The translations under genes were made by a program, and so were the position numbers. A DNA stretch of 64,000 bases from CAZCPB01 sp044223975 (GTDB lineage: Bacteria; Planctomycetota; Phycisphaerae; Phycisphaerales; UBA1924). Position 1 is the stretch's first letter, and every line of letters begins with the position of its first letter. This document shows, in pieces, positions 15,068 to 22,863 of this stretch. The notes under the pieces were generated by a model. That model saw nothing but the letters and a program-made list of their open reading frames with translations, made no database searches and was not told the DNA's origin. The stretch spans positions 124,001-188,000 of the forward strand of contig JBGALI010000004.1 in the NCBI GenBank assembly GCA_044223975.1, in the 5' to 3' direction.

Positions 15068-17767
15068 CTAACGCTTCGACGTGTCGATCGGGTCCGGTTC
15101 CGGCGCCGCCATGGGCGCCAGTTCGGCCTTGGGCTCCGGAGCTGCTTTTTCATCCGGCTTGAGCACGAAGGTCAGCTTGTCGATCGTGCCGGTGAAGGTG
15201 AAGGGAACGTCGTAGCGATACTCCAGCATCGAGACGCCCGTGCGCGTGTCGCTGCCGATGTCAAAGGTCTCGTCCTCGGGGAACGTGATCGGCGTGCCGT
15301 GCTCCATGGAATTCCGGGCCACTTCCTTTCCATCCACCGAGAGCACGCCCTTGCCGCTCTTGCCCAGGCCCGGCTCGTCGGGCTTGTAGTCAAAGAGGAT
15401 GGTGTGCTTGCCAGCGTCGAGCGCCGGCCCCGACCACACCGTGCGCTTGAGGTTGAGCAGGTTGTGAAGGAACACCGGCCTGCCGCGCCCGATGTTCACC
15501 ACGCCGGTGAAGAGCACCGCGGCCACCAGCAGCGCCGACGGCAGCGCGACGGCGTAGCTCAGGCTCATCTTGACGCGCGACCATTTCACGCTCCGCCCGT
15601 GCCACACCAGCACGGCCCCCAGCGCCAGGAACCCCAGGCCGATGTTCCGGAACCACTCCGCCTTCGACCACCAGTTGAAGGCGGGGCTCAGGAACAGGCC
15701 GTAGCCGCCGAAGCGCCCGCCGTCGGTCACGATCATCCCCTCCGCTCCCCCCTTGGGGATCGTGACTTCGGCGGTGATGGTGAACGCCTTGTTCAGGATG
15801 CTCGGAGCGCCGCTGTTGGGCACGCCCGTCAGCACGCCCGTGTACACGAACTCGGTCCGTCCGCCCGTGAGGTTGGGCTTGGGCGCGTTCCAGCGGGCCA
15901 GCGTCGTGTTGTCCAGCGGCAGCACGTTGTGCTTCGCCGCCTCGGCGTAGAACAAGCCCTGCATCTCCTTGAGCTTGTCGGGCATCGTGGCCGCCAGGTC
16001 GTTGGACTCGGTGGGATCCTCCGCGACGTTGTAGAGTTCCCATTGATACCCGTTGATGACGTCGGGCGGCGTCTTGCTGCTCAGTTCCCACGGCAGCGTC
16101 GCCGGCGTTGTGCAGGCCACCCACCCTTCGTGGAAGATCGCGCGATTGCCCAGCATCTCAAAGTACTGCGTCGAATGGCGCGTGGGCGCCTTGGCGCTCG
16201 TCTTGTCCCAGGTGTAGACCATGCTCACGCCGTCCATCGGATGCTGCGGGATGCCGTTGACCGTCTCCGGCACCGGGATTCCGGCCGCCTCCAGGATCGT
16301 CGGCGCGATGTCGATGACGTGATGGAACTGGTTGCGGATCCCGCCCACGTCGGTGATGTGGCCGGGCCACGACATGGCCACTCCCTGGGACGTGCCGCCA
16401 AAGTGCGACGCCACCTGCTTGCACCACTTGAAGGGCGTGTCGAAGGCCCACGCCCACGGCGCCGCGTAGTGCGGGAACGTCTTGTCCGATCCCCAGAAGG
16501 GGTACCAGAGATACTGCGCCTTGACCGGGACGGGGACGCCGTTGAAAGTGGTGAACTCGTTCGGTGTCCCGTTGAGCATGCCCTCGGCGCTGGCGCCGTT
16601 GTCCCCGCTGATGTAGATGATCAGCGTGTTGTCGAGCTTGCCCATGTCCTCAACGGCCTGGATCACCCGCCCGATCTCATGGTCCGTGTACGCCAGGTAC
16701 GCCGCGAACACGTCCGCCTGCTTGATGAAAAGCGTCTTCTCCTCCAGCCCCAGCGAGTCCCAGAGGGGCAGCTCCTTCGGCCAGGCGGTCAGCTGGGCGT
16801 TCTCGGGCATGATGCCCAGCCGCTTCTGATTCGCAAAGATGGTCTCGCGCAGCGTGTTCCAGCCCCCATCGAAGAGGTGCATGTCGCTGATCTTCTTGAT
16901 CCACTCCTCGGTGGGATGGTGCGGGGCGTGGACGCCGCCGGGCACGTAGTACACGAAGAACGGCTTCTCGGGCGCGATCTCCTTCAGCTGCTTCATGTAC
17001 TGGATGGCCTCGTCGGCCATGTCCGTGGTCAGGTTCCACGTGCCCGGCGCCTTGCCCTCGAAGGGGTAGATCGCCGTCGTGTTCCGGAACAGGTTCGGCT
17101 GCCACTGGCTCGCATCGCCGCCGACGAACCCGTAGAAGTACTCGAACCCCATCCCGATCGGCCACTGGTCGAACGGCCCCGCCTGCGTCGCCTGGTAGAA
17201 GGGCGTGTTGTGGTCCTTGCCGAACCACGAGGTCGCGTACCCGTTCCCCTTCAGGATCGTGCCGATGGTGCCGTTGGCCCCCAGGATGATCGAGTCGTAA
17301 CCCGGGTACCCCGTGGCGATCTCCCCAACCACCCCGAACCCCGCCACGTGATGGTTGCGCCCCGTGATCAGGGCCGCGCGCGTCGGCGAACAGAGCGAGG
17401 TGGAATGGAAATTCGTGTACCGGATCCCGCTCGTGGCGATCCGATCCAGCGCCGGCGTCGGGATCACTCCCCCGAACGTGCTGGGTGAGCCGAACCCGCA
17501 GTCGTCGGTCATGATGAGCAGCACGTTGGGGGCGCCCTTGGGCGGCACAACCCGCGGCCCCCAGTACGGCGTTGACTCCGACGCCTTCTCCTTGATCACG
17601 CCGCCGAACTTCGGATCAGGCGGCGGCAACTGCTTGCCGTCCAGCGTTACAGTTGAGCCGGGACCGCCCGGCGTTCCCGTCACCTGCTGGGCGACCGCGG
17701 CCCCGGAGAAAAGTGCAACAACGCACGTCGACAACGCCACGCACACGAGTCGAGCACGCGTCCGCAT
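15068..17767 (-). CDS. Secreted formylglycine-dependent arylsulfatase with C-terminal membrane insertion
   Basis: The 899-residue protein has a signal peptide (MRTRARLVCVALSTCVVALF) and a sulfatase domain with metal ligands LIMTDDCGFG and the formylglycine motif CSPTRAALITGRNHH (cysteine about 126). Sulfatases of this type remove sulfate esters from polysaccharides or aryl substrates outside the cytoplasm. The C-terminal region starts as the usual LamG-like domain of this subfamily (GAEGMIVTDGGRFGGYGLFL), is broken by two or three hydrophobic helices (about 695-760) and then resumes (GKHTILFDYKPDEPGLGKSG). The start at 17767 is set by GGGAG nine bases upstream. No sulfatase-maturating enzyme is encoded nearby. 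Confidence 0.92.
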   Translation of the reverse strand: MRTRARLVCVALSTCVVALFSGAAVAQQVTGTPGGPGSTVTLDGKQLPPPDPKFGGVIKEKASESTPYWGPRVVPPKGAPNVLLIMTDDCGFGSPSTFGGVIPTPALDRIATSGIRYTNFHSTSLCSPTRAALITGRNHHVAGFGVVGEIATGYPGYDSIILGANGTIGTILKGNGYATSWFGKDHNTPFYQATQAGPFDQWPIGMGFEYFYGFVGGDASQWQPNLFRNTTAIYPFEGKAPGTWNLTTDMADEAIQYMKQLKEIAPEKPFFVYYVPGGVHAPHHPTEEWIKKISDMHLFDGGWNTLRETIFANQKRLGIMPENAQLTAWPKELPLWDSLGLEEKTLFIKQADVFAAYLAYTDHEIGRVIQAVEDMGKLDNTLIIYISGDNGASAEGMLNGTPNEFTTFNGVPVPVKAQYLWYPFWGSDKTFPHYAAPWAWAFDTPFKWCKQVASHFGGTSQGVAMSWPGHITDVGGIRNQFHHVIDIAPTILEAAGIPVPETVNGIPQHPMDGVSMVYTWDKTSAKAPTRHSTQYFEMLGNRAIFHEGWVACTTPATLPWELSSKTPPDVINGYQWELYNVAEDPTESNDLAATMPDKLKEMQGLFYAEAAKHNVLPLDNTTLARWNAPKPNLTGGRTEFVYTGVLTGVPNSGAPSILNKAFTITAEVTIPKGGAEGMIVTDGGRFGGYGLFLSPAFNWWSKAEWFRNIGLGFLALGAVLVWHGRSVKWSRVKMSLSYAVALPSALLVAAVLFTGVVNIGRGRPVFLHNLLNLKRTVWSGPALDAGKHTILFDYKPDEPGLGKSGKGVLSVDGKEVARNSMEHGTPITFPEDETFDIGSDTRTGVSMLEYRYDVPFTFTGTIDKLTFVLKPDEKAAPEPKAELAPMAAPEPDPIDTSKR

Positions 17768-17916
17768 TGTGGCCACTCCCGGAAATCCGAGTCGAGACAA
17801 AGAGGTGTCCGCCAATTCCCGGTGGAATCGCCCAAGCATACCCGATCACGACCCCGCCCGTCGTCCCCGCCCCCGGCCCGCCCGATCGGGGACGCCACGC
17901 CTCCCTATCCTCCTCC

Positions 17917-18705
17917 ATGCCCACCAGCTCGACCGTTCCCGCACCCGCCGCGCCCGCCCAGAAGACGGAAATCCCGCGCGACCAGCTCCAGCATTTCCCT
18001 CGCTTCGACGGCAACCACCCCACCCGCTGGGACTTCCCCGCCTACCTCGACAACCCCGGCTGCGCCTGGCTCCAGTGCCTCAAAGAGCTCTACTCGATGC
18101 CGATCATCTTCCCGGCCTCCGTCTCTCCCGCGGCAGGGCTCATGCTCCACGCCCTCGTCCGCAACCTCCGCCCCAAGGTCGTCGTTGAGGTCGGCACGTT
18201 CCTCTCCGTCAGCACCCACTGGATCGCCTCCGCCCTCCAGGCCAACGGCGGCGGCGTCATCCACTGCTTCGACGATTTCGGCCCCGTCCACAAGGGCCCC
18301 TGGCGCGACGCCGAGATGCTCTCGGGCCGCAAGGAATGGGTCCAGGACCGCCTCGCCAAGGCCGGCCTCCTCGACCTCGTCCGCTTCCACCCCGGCGACA
18401 GTCCCAGTGAGATCACCAAGGCCCGCGCCGAACTCCACGCCGCCGGCGGCGTCCACTTCGCCTACATCGACGGCGACCACACCGTCCGCGGCATGACCAG
18501 CGACTTCCTCGCCGTTGAGCCCGTGGTCTCAACCGGCGGCTACGTCATGGTCCACGACATCTACCCCGACCAGTGCGGCGGCCACGAAGGCCCGCGCTAC
18601 GTCCTCGACCGCTACCAGACCATCGGCGCCGGCCTCTACGAAAAGATCGAGCTCTACCTCTCCCCCCTCAACTACGGCATGGGCCTCATGCGCCGCATCG
18701 GCTGA
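17917..18705 (+). CDS. Class I SAM-dependent methyltransferase (Methyltransf_24-like)
   Basis: The 262-residue cytoplasmic protein shows motif I VVVEVGTFLSVSTHWIASAL (about 88-107), motif II VIHCFDDFGP, and the Methyltransf_24/cephalosporin-hydroxylase-like acidic block FAYIDGDHTVRGMTSDFLAV followed by GGYVMVHDIYPDQCGG. In related proteins the DGDH and HD residues bind a divalent metal. The acceptor is unknown. The ATG at 17917 gives the best-fitting N-terminus; the preceding bases are pyrimidine-rich and offer no ribosome-binding site. Three palindromic 43-bp repeats lie directly downstream. Confidence 0.82.
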   Translation: MPTSSTVPAPAAPAQKTEIPRDQLQHFPRFDGNHPTRWDFPAYLDNPGCAWLQCLKELYSMPIIFPASVSPAAGLMLHALVRNLRPKVVVEVGTFLSVSTHWIASALQANGGGVIHCFDDFGPVHKGPWRDAEMLSGRKEWVQDRLAKAGLLDLVRFHPGDSPSEITKARAELHAAGGVHFAYIDGDHTVRGMTSDFLAVEPVVSTGGYVMVHDIYPDQCGGHEGPRYVLDRYQTIGAGLYEKIELYLSPLNYGMGLMRRIG

Positions 18706-18739
18706 CATCTGCTCCGACCCGCTCGCTCCGGCCTATCCG

Positions 18740-18858
18740 CTCTACTGGGGCAGGTGTCCCACCTGTCCTCCACCCCTACCCACTCTAGTGGGGCAGGTGT
18801 CCCACCTGTCCTGCACCCCTACCCGCTCTAGTGGGGCAGGTGTCCCACCTGCCATCTA
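18740..18858. repeat. Three tandem copies of a 43-bp palindromic repeat
   Basis: The unit starts with CTCTAGTGGGGCAGGTGTCC and continues with a second arm CACCTGTCC or CACCTGCC. Copies begin at 18740, 18783 and 18826, exactly 43 bp apart, and the third is truncated. GGCAGGTG/CACCTGCC can form an 8-bp stem with a 3-base loop. An inverted further copy is at 50891-50942. Confidence 0.9.
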
Positions 18859-18966
18859 CCCCGCCTCATCTGTCAACAGTGCCCAATCACAAACCCTTCG
18901 TGCGCACGAGCCCGTCCAGTACACTCCTCGCGCCACGCCACGCACCCTAAGAGCGATCGTTCTCCC

Positions 18967-19992
18967 ATGACCACGTCCACCAAGCGCCGCGCAGGCCCAG
19001 CCTCGCCCATCTCCGTTGAGGTCCCCGCCCCGCGCCGCGTTCGCAACGGCAAGGGCTCCACCTCCGCCAACGCCCTCGGCTTCGATTCCGCCGAAGAGCG
19101 CCAGCGCGCCCACGAAGCCCGCATCGCCGCGCTCGACGAACGCGCCCTCTACGAGCTCGCCGATCCCAAGCTCCAGATCCACGTCGGCGACTGCCGCAAG
19201 GTCCTGCCCGTCCTTCCCGAGTTCAAGTCCCGCTCCGTCGACCTGGTCTTCGCCGACCCGCCCTTCAACTGGAACCGCGCGTACGACAAGTGGAACGACT
19301 CGATGGAGCGCGAGGACTACCTCAAGTTCACCGCCGACTGGCTCGACGTCTGCACCGACGCTCTCACGCCCACCGGCTCGATCTGGGTCAACATCCCCGA
19401 CGACACCGCCGCCGAGATCGTCCTCCACCTCAAGAAGCGCGGCCTCACCATGGTCAACTGGTGCATCTGGCACTACCGCTTCGGCCAGAACCGCACCGAC
19501 AGCTTCATCAACAGCAAGGTCCACGTCCTCTACTTCTCAAAGTCCCCCTTCAAGCGCACCTGGAACCCCGCCGACATCCTCGAGCAGTCCGACCGCGCCG
19601 CGATCTACAACGACGCCCGCACCCAGAGCAAGCGCGACGGCATGCCCCCCGGCATGCGCGTCCCCATGGACGTCTGGTACGGCCAGTACCTGGGCCGCAT
19701 CCAGGGCAACAACACCGAGCGCCGCGCCAACCACGACAACCAGCTCCCCGAGGCCTACCTCGAGCGCGTCATCCGCGCCACCAGCAACCCCGGCGACCTC
19801 GTCGTCGACCCATTTACCGGCTCGGGCACCACCGCCGTCATGGCCCACGCCCTCAAGCGCCGCTTCATCGGCTCTGAGTTCAGCGTCGACAACGCCAGGA
19901 GCGCCTTCGCCCGCGTCCAGTCCGGCCCCGTCCGTCTCAACGCCAACAAGGGCGCCAGCACCGCCATCTTCAGCAGACGCGGCAAGAAATAG
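18967..19992 (+). CDS. Orphan site-specific DNA methyltransferase, probably adenine-N6, beta class
   Basis: The 341-residue protein has the catalytic motif IV DLVFADPPFNWNRAYDKWN (about 91-109) before the SAM-binding motif I VVDPFTGSGTTAVMAHALKR (about 279-298). That order defines the beta class, and DPPF points to N6-adenine rather than N4-cytosine (usually SPPY). The shape resembles CcrM/HinfI-type enzymes but there is no obvious C-terminal CcrM extension. The first 60 residues are basic and low complexity, perhaps a DNA-binding tail. No restriction endonuclease or specificity subunit is adjacent, so it appears to be a solitary enzyme. The recognition site cannot be predicted. Confidence 0.88.
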   Translation: MTTSTKRRAGPASPISVEVPAPRRVRNGKGSTSANALGFDSAEERQRAHEARIAALDERALYELADPKLQIHVGDCRKVLPVLPEFKSRSVDLVFADPPFNWNRAYDKWNDSMEREDYLKFTADWLDVCTDALTPTGSIWVNIPDDTAAEIVLHLKKRGLTMVNWCIWHYRFGQNRTDSFINSKVHVLYFSKSPFKRTWNPADILEQSDRAAIYNDARTQSKRDGMPPGMRVPMDVWYGQYLGRIQGNNTERRANHDNQLPEAYLERVIRATSNPGDLVVDPFTGSGTTAVMAHALKRRFIGSEFSVDNARSAFARVQSGPVRLNANKGASTAIFSRRGKK

Positions 19993-20061
19993 TCGCACCT
20001 CGGAGATACCGGGGAAGTCAGGCAGCGGCAGAGCGCAGAGTCGTGGGTGCCAGACGCCACC

Positions 20062-21441
20062 TCAAAGCGCGCCCTTGCCCCCGTCACGCGCTCCTGCCCT
20101 CTCTTCTCTGTGCCTCTGGGTCTCTGCGGTGAATCCCTCGTTCGTCTCCCTCGCCGGCACGTGCGCCTCGATCCAGTCCGCTACCTCCCCGATCAGGAAC
20201 GGCAGCACCACGAACATCCCCACGTGCCCCACCGGAAAGCTCCACCGCTCCGGCCGCCCCAGCGCCTCGTACAACTCGTCGCCCGTGTCCGCCGGCACGA
20301 TCCCGTCCATCGCCGCGTGAACCTGCAGCACGGGCATGACCCGCAGGAACTCCGCCGCTTTCGTCGGGTCCAGCCGGCTCTCCTCGCGCGTGAGCTCGAT
20401 CAGCCGCGTCCACTCGTCCTCGCGCAGGGGTCGGTCGGTCCATCGCACCTTCGCTTCGACGGCCGTCGCGTCGCTCTCGTGCAGAATCCGCAGCACCGGC
20501 CCGCCCCCGGCGACCAGCACCGCCGCCGACAGATCACCCAGCCGCGCCGCCGTCGCCGGCAGCGCCAGCGCCCCGACGCTGCACCCAACCGCGACGACCG
20601 GCGCCCCGCGCAGTTCCTCGTGCGTCGCCTGCAGGTGCTTCACCCCCGCCTCCGCCGCGTACGCCCACTCGGCCATGCCCCAGTCCGTCAATCGCGCCAT
20701 CCGCCGCGCCGCCTCGTCGATGCCCCCCTCGCGGTCGATCGGCCGCTCGGTCCAGTGCCCCAGGCTCTCGTGCTCCACGGCCTTGCTCGGCGGCGGGATG
20801 CTCAGCACCGCCCACCCCCGCGACGTGAACTCGCGTGCGATGTACGTCTCCGACTCGCACCCGCGGATCCCTGTCAGGTGCACCACCAACCCCCGCACCG
20901 GCGCCTTCCGCGCCTGGAAATACCGCATCGTCGTCAGCGACGACTCGAGCGCCGGCCCCCCGCTCGGGATCGCGCCCTTGCGCACCGGCGTGTACGGCAG
21001 GTCGTCATCCTCCGACGACGTGAAGAACAGCAGCAGGCTCGTCCACTCCGTGCCCACCGGTCGCCCCGCGTGCTCACCCTCGGTCGCGTGCGGCGACACC
21101 ACCTCGCTCAGGTGCCCCCGCCCGATCATCCCGACGCGCCGCATCGCCGCGCCCGCCTCCATCGACCGCTGCCACGCGCGCCAGTCATCCTGCGGGATGA
21201 AAAACGTCACCGCGCGATCGATCAGCGCCGACTCGGTCCGCCCGGTGGTGGGGGCCGTCAGCGGGAACACGCTCTGCGCCCGCCGCGGCCAGTCCTCCTC
21301 CGCGATCGGCGCCGGCCGCGAACCCACCAGCGTCCGCTCCGCCGACGGAGAAGTCCGCGCGGCGCAGCCGCCGAGCACAACGCACCACACGCCAACCGCC
21401 GCGAGCCACGAGCGGCGGAGGTTCAGGATCGCCAAGAGCAT
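20062..21441 (-). CDS. Alpha/beta-hydrolase lipoprotein
   Basis: The 459-residue protein has a lipoprotein signal ending in VVLGGCAA (lipobox cysteine about 26), so it should be lipid-anchored. The hydrolase domain has RGLVVHLTGIRGCESETYIA, a nucleophile elbow VGCSVGALALPA (Gly-x-Ser-x-Gly, about 286-291), the acid in AAMDGIVPADTGDELYEAL and the histidine in FPVGHVGMFVVLPFL. The substrate is unknown. The last 25 residues (NEGFTAETQRHREERAG and onward) are encoded by a dispersed repeat also present at 9238-9290 and look like read-through after loss of the original stop. Confidence 0.8.
   Translation of the reverse strand: MLLAILNLRRSWLAAVGVWCVVLGGCAARTSPSAERTLVGSRPAPIAEEDWPRRAQSVFPLTAPTTGRTESALIDRAVTFFIPQDDWRAWQRSMEAGAAMRRVGMIGRGHLSEVVSPHATEGEHAGRPVGTEWTSLLLFFTSSEDDDLPYTPVRKGAIPSGGPALESSLTTMRYFQARKAPVRGLVVHLTGIRGCESETYIAREFTSRGWAVLSIPPPSKAVEHESLGHWTERPIDREGGIDEAARRMARLTDWGMAEWAYAAEAGVKHLQATHEELRGAPVVAVGCSVGALALPATAARLGDLSAAVLVAGGGPVLRILHESDATAVEAKVRWTDRPLREDEWTRLIELTREESRLDPTKAAEFLRVMPVLQVHAAMDGIVPADTGDELYEALGRPERWSFPVGHVGMFVVLPFLIGEVADWIEAHVPARETNEGFTAETQRHREERAGARDGGKGAL
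20094..20138. repeat. Dispersed repeat copy inside the 3' end of the hydrolase gene
   Basis: CTGCCCTCTCTTCTCTGTGC and the following CTCTGGGTCTCTGCGGTGAA match 9238-9290 closely. Read on the minus strand it encodes the FTAETQRHREE peptide at the end of the lipoprotein hydrolase. Confidence 0.65.
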
Positions 21442-21485
21442 CGTGGTGCAATCTCACGCGGACGTGCCAAACTCGCGGCCATCCG

Positions 21486-21752
21486 TCACGCAGCGTCCAG
21501 GCCCGGCACTGCCTTTCCGGTCGCGCGACAATACAGCACATCCGGGTCTAGATCCAGTTCGCCCGGCCAGGTCACCGTCGCAGACTCGGGAGACACGAAC
21601 ACACGTTCAAAGAAGCCCGGCTGCAACCACGCGCTGAACACCCCGGTCCCCGCCAGCGATGAAAGATCGACGGTCCCGGTTACGCCGTCCGTGAAGCGCA
21701 CCCACACGCAGTAGTTCGGCAATGCTCGGACTTCGCACGGCCTCGGGTACAT
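21486..21752 (-). CDS. DUF2442 family protein
   Basis: The 88-residue protein matches the DUF2442 pattern: EVRALPNYCVWVRFTDGVTG, then VDLSSLAGTGVFSAWLQPGF, VTWPGELDLDPDVLYCRA. The family is small, cytoplasmic and of unknown function. It lies 9 bp downstream of a DUF4160 gene in the same direction, a pairing widely seen in bacteria and suggestive of a two-gene module, possibly toxin-antitoxin-like, though that is inference. The start ATG is close to the stop of the partner, consistent with coupling. Confidence 0.85.
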   Translation of the reverse strand: MYPRPCEVRALPNYCVWVRFTDGVTGTVDLSSLAGTGVFSAWLQPGFFERVFVSPESATVTWPGELDLDPDVLYCRATGKAVPGLDAA

Positions 21753-21761
21753 CTCCAGATC

Positions 21762-22022
21762 CTATTCCAGAGGCGAAATCGGGTCGATCGGCTGGCGGGC
21801 ACGAGCCTGGTTCCACGCCCGGCGCAGTTCGGCCTGACGCTGCGACGCCCATTCGACCACAAGCGCCCGTACCCGCGGCTTCGCCACGCCATCGATCAAT
21901 GCCAGGGTTTCAATCGCGAATGTACCGTCCTGCCCCTGGTAGCGCGCAGGAAAGTGCGGCGGCGCGTGATCATCGTAGTAGAAGTAGACCGTAATCCCGA
22001 AGAATTCGCACACCCGCGGCAT
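21762..22022 (-). CDS. DUF4160 family protein
   Basis: The 86-residue protein has the DUF4160 signature MPRVCEFFGITVYFYYDDHA followed by PPHFPARYQGQDGTFAIET and a C-terminal helix ALVVEWASQRQAELRRAWNQ. It is the upstream member of the pair with DUF2442 and is 18 bp downstream of the nuoB stop, in the same direction, so some read-through from nuoB is likely. Biochemical function is unknown. Confidence 0.87.
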   Translation of the reverse strand: MPRVCEFFGITVYFYYDDHAPPHFPARYQGQDGTFAIETLALIDGVAKPRVRALVVEWASQRQAELRRAWNQARARQPIDPISPLE

Positions 22023-22040
22023 CGCTTCCCCCGCCCCGTC

Positions 22041-22604
22041 CTACCTCCCGACCGTCAGCCCCACGGGCTGCGCCCGCGGCACGTGCGTCGGCTGCACCAC
22101 CAGCCCCAGCGGCGCACGCTTGCCGCCCGCCGGAGGCATCCCGTCACGGTCCACGATCCGCTGGATCGCCATCACGCCCTCGATCAGCTGCTCCGGCCGC
22201 GGCGGGCACCCCGGCACGTACACATCGACCGGGATGAACTGGTCGCACCCCTGCACGCACGCGTACGTGTCGAACACGCCGCCCGTCGACGCGCACGCCC
22301 CCATCGAGATCACCCACTTGGGCTCGGTCATCTGCTCGTAGATCCGCTGCAGCACGGGCATCGTCTTGACCGCGATCCGCCCCGCCACGATCAGCAGGTC
22401 CGACTGCCGCGGGCTGAACCGCATCACCTCGGCCCCGAACCGCGCCAGGTCGTACCGCGAGCACGCCGTCGCCATCAGCTCGATCCCGCAGCACGCCGTC
22501 GCGAACGGCATCGGCCACAAGGAACTCCGCCGCGACCAGTTGATGATCCGCCGCAGCTGCGTGGTGGCAAAGCCGTCGACCGGAAGCGCAGATTCGATGC
22601 CCAT
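22041..22604 (-). CDS. nuoB: NADH-quinone oxidoreductase subunit B
   Basis: NuoB carries the terminal iron-sulfur cluster N2 of complex I and passes electrons to quinone at the membrane. The 187-residue protein contains FATACCGIELMATACSRYDL, FSPRQSDLLIVAGRIAVKTM, WVISMGACASTGGVFDTYAC and VPGCPPRPEQLIEGVM, with all cluster cysteines (adjacent CC, GAC and PGC). The start is the ATG at 22604 (MGIESALPVDGF); longer frames upstream run into repeat DNA. No other nuo genes are beside it, which is unusual since nuoB normally lies between nuoA and nuoC. Confidence 0.96.
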   Translation of the reverse strand: MGIESALPVDGFATTQLRRIINWSRRSSLWPMPFATACCGIELMATACSRYDLARFGAEVMRFSPRQSDLLIVAGRIAVKTMPVLQRIYEQMTEPKWVISMGACASTGGVFDTYACVQGCDQFIPVDVYVPGCPPRPEQLIEGVMAIQRIVDRDGMPPAGGKRAPLGLVVQPTHVPRAQPVGLTVGR

Positions 22605-22730
22605 TCGAAAAACCCCTTTTACCCGGGCGAATCGATCGTCCCAAAGTCCGCCCCGCGCCGGCATGCCGGGCTCACGCAAGCGTAGTGCACCCGCACCGCT
22701 CTGGCCCGAGGGGGTATCGAGGAATGGGGT

Positions 22731-22825
22731 TTCTCGCGGAGGCGCGAAGGGCGCCGAGGAGGAACCAGAGGCGGGCACACCGAGGCCTTCTGTCTTGCTT
22801 CGCGACCTCTGCGCCTCCGCGAGAA
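22731..22825. repeat. 15-bp inverted repeat upstream of nuoB
   Basis: TTCTCGCGGAGGCGC (22731-22745) and GCGCCTCCGCGAGAA (22811-22825) are perfect inverted copies separated by 65 bp. They sit in the 259-bp gap between nuoB and the parallel oxidoreductase gene. No terminator T-run is seen. Confidence 0.85.
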
Positions 22826-22863
22826 CCTCTTCGCCATTGCGCAGAGATTGCCTGGAGCCCGCC

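Noticed and set aside
13073..17488. A 1,471-codon open frame on the plus strand
   Set aside because: It runs opposite two well-supported genes (ABC-2 permease and sulfatase), has a composition dominated by Arg, His and Pro, and no recognisable motif; it is a GC-rich antisense shadow.
18740..18858. CRISPR array
   Set aside because: The three units are contiguous 43-bp tandem copies with no unique spacers between them and no cas genes anywhere in the window.
20047..21714. A 555-codon plus-strand frame opposite the lipoprotein hydrolase
   Set aside because: Arg/Pro/His-rich shadow without domains; the minus-strand hydrolase has a lipobox and a catalytic triad.
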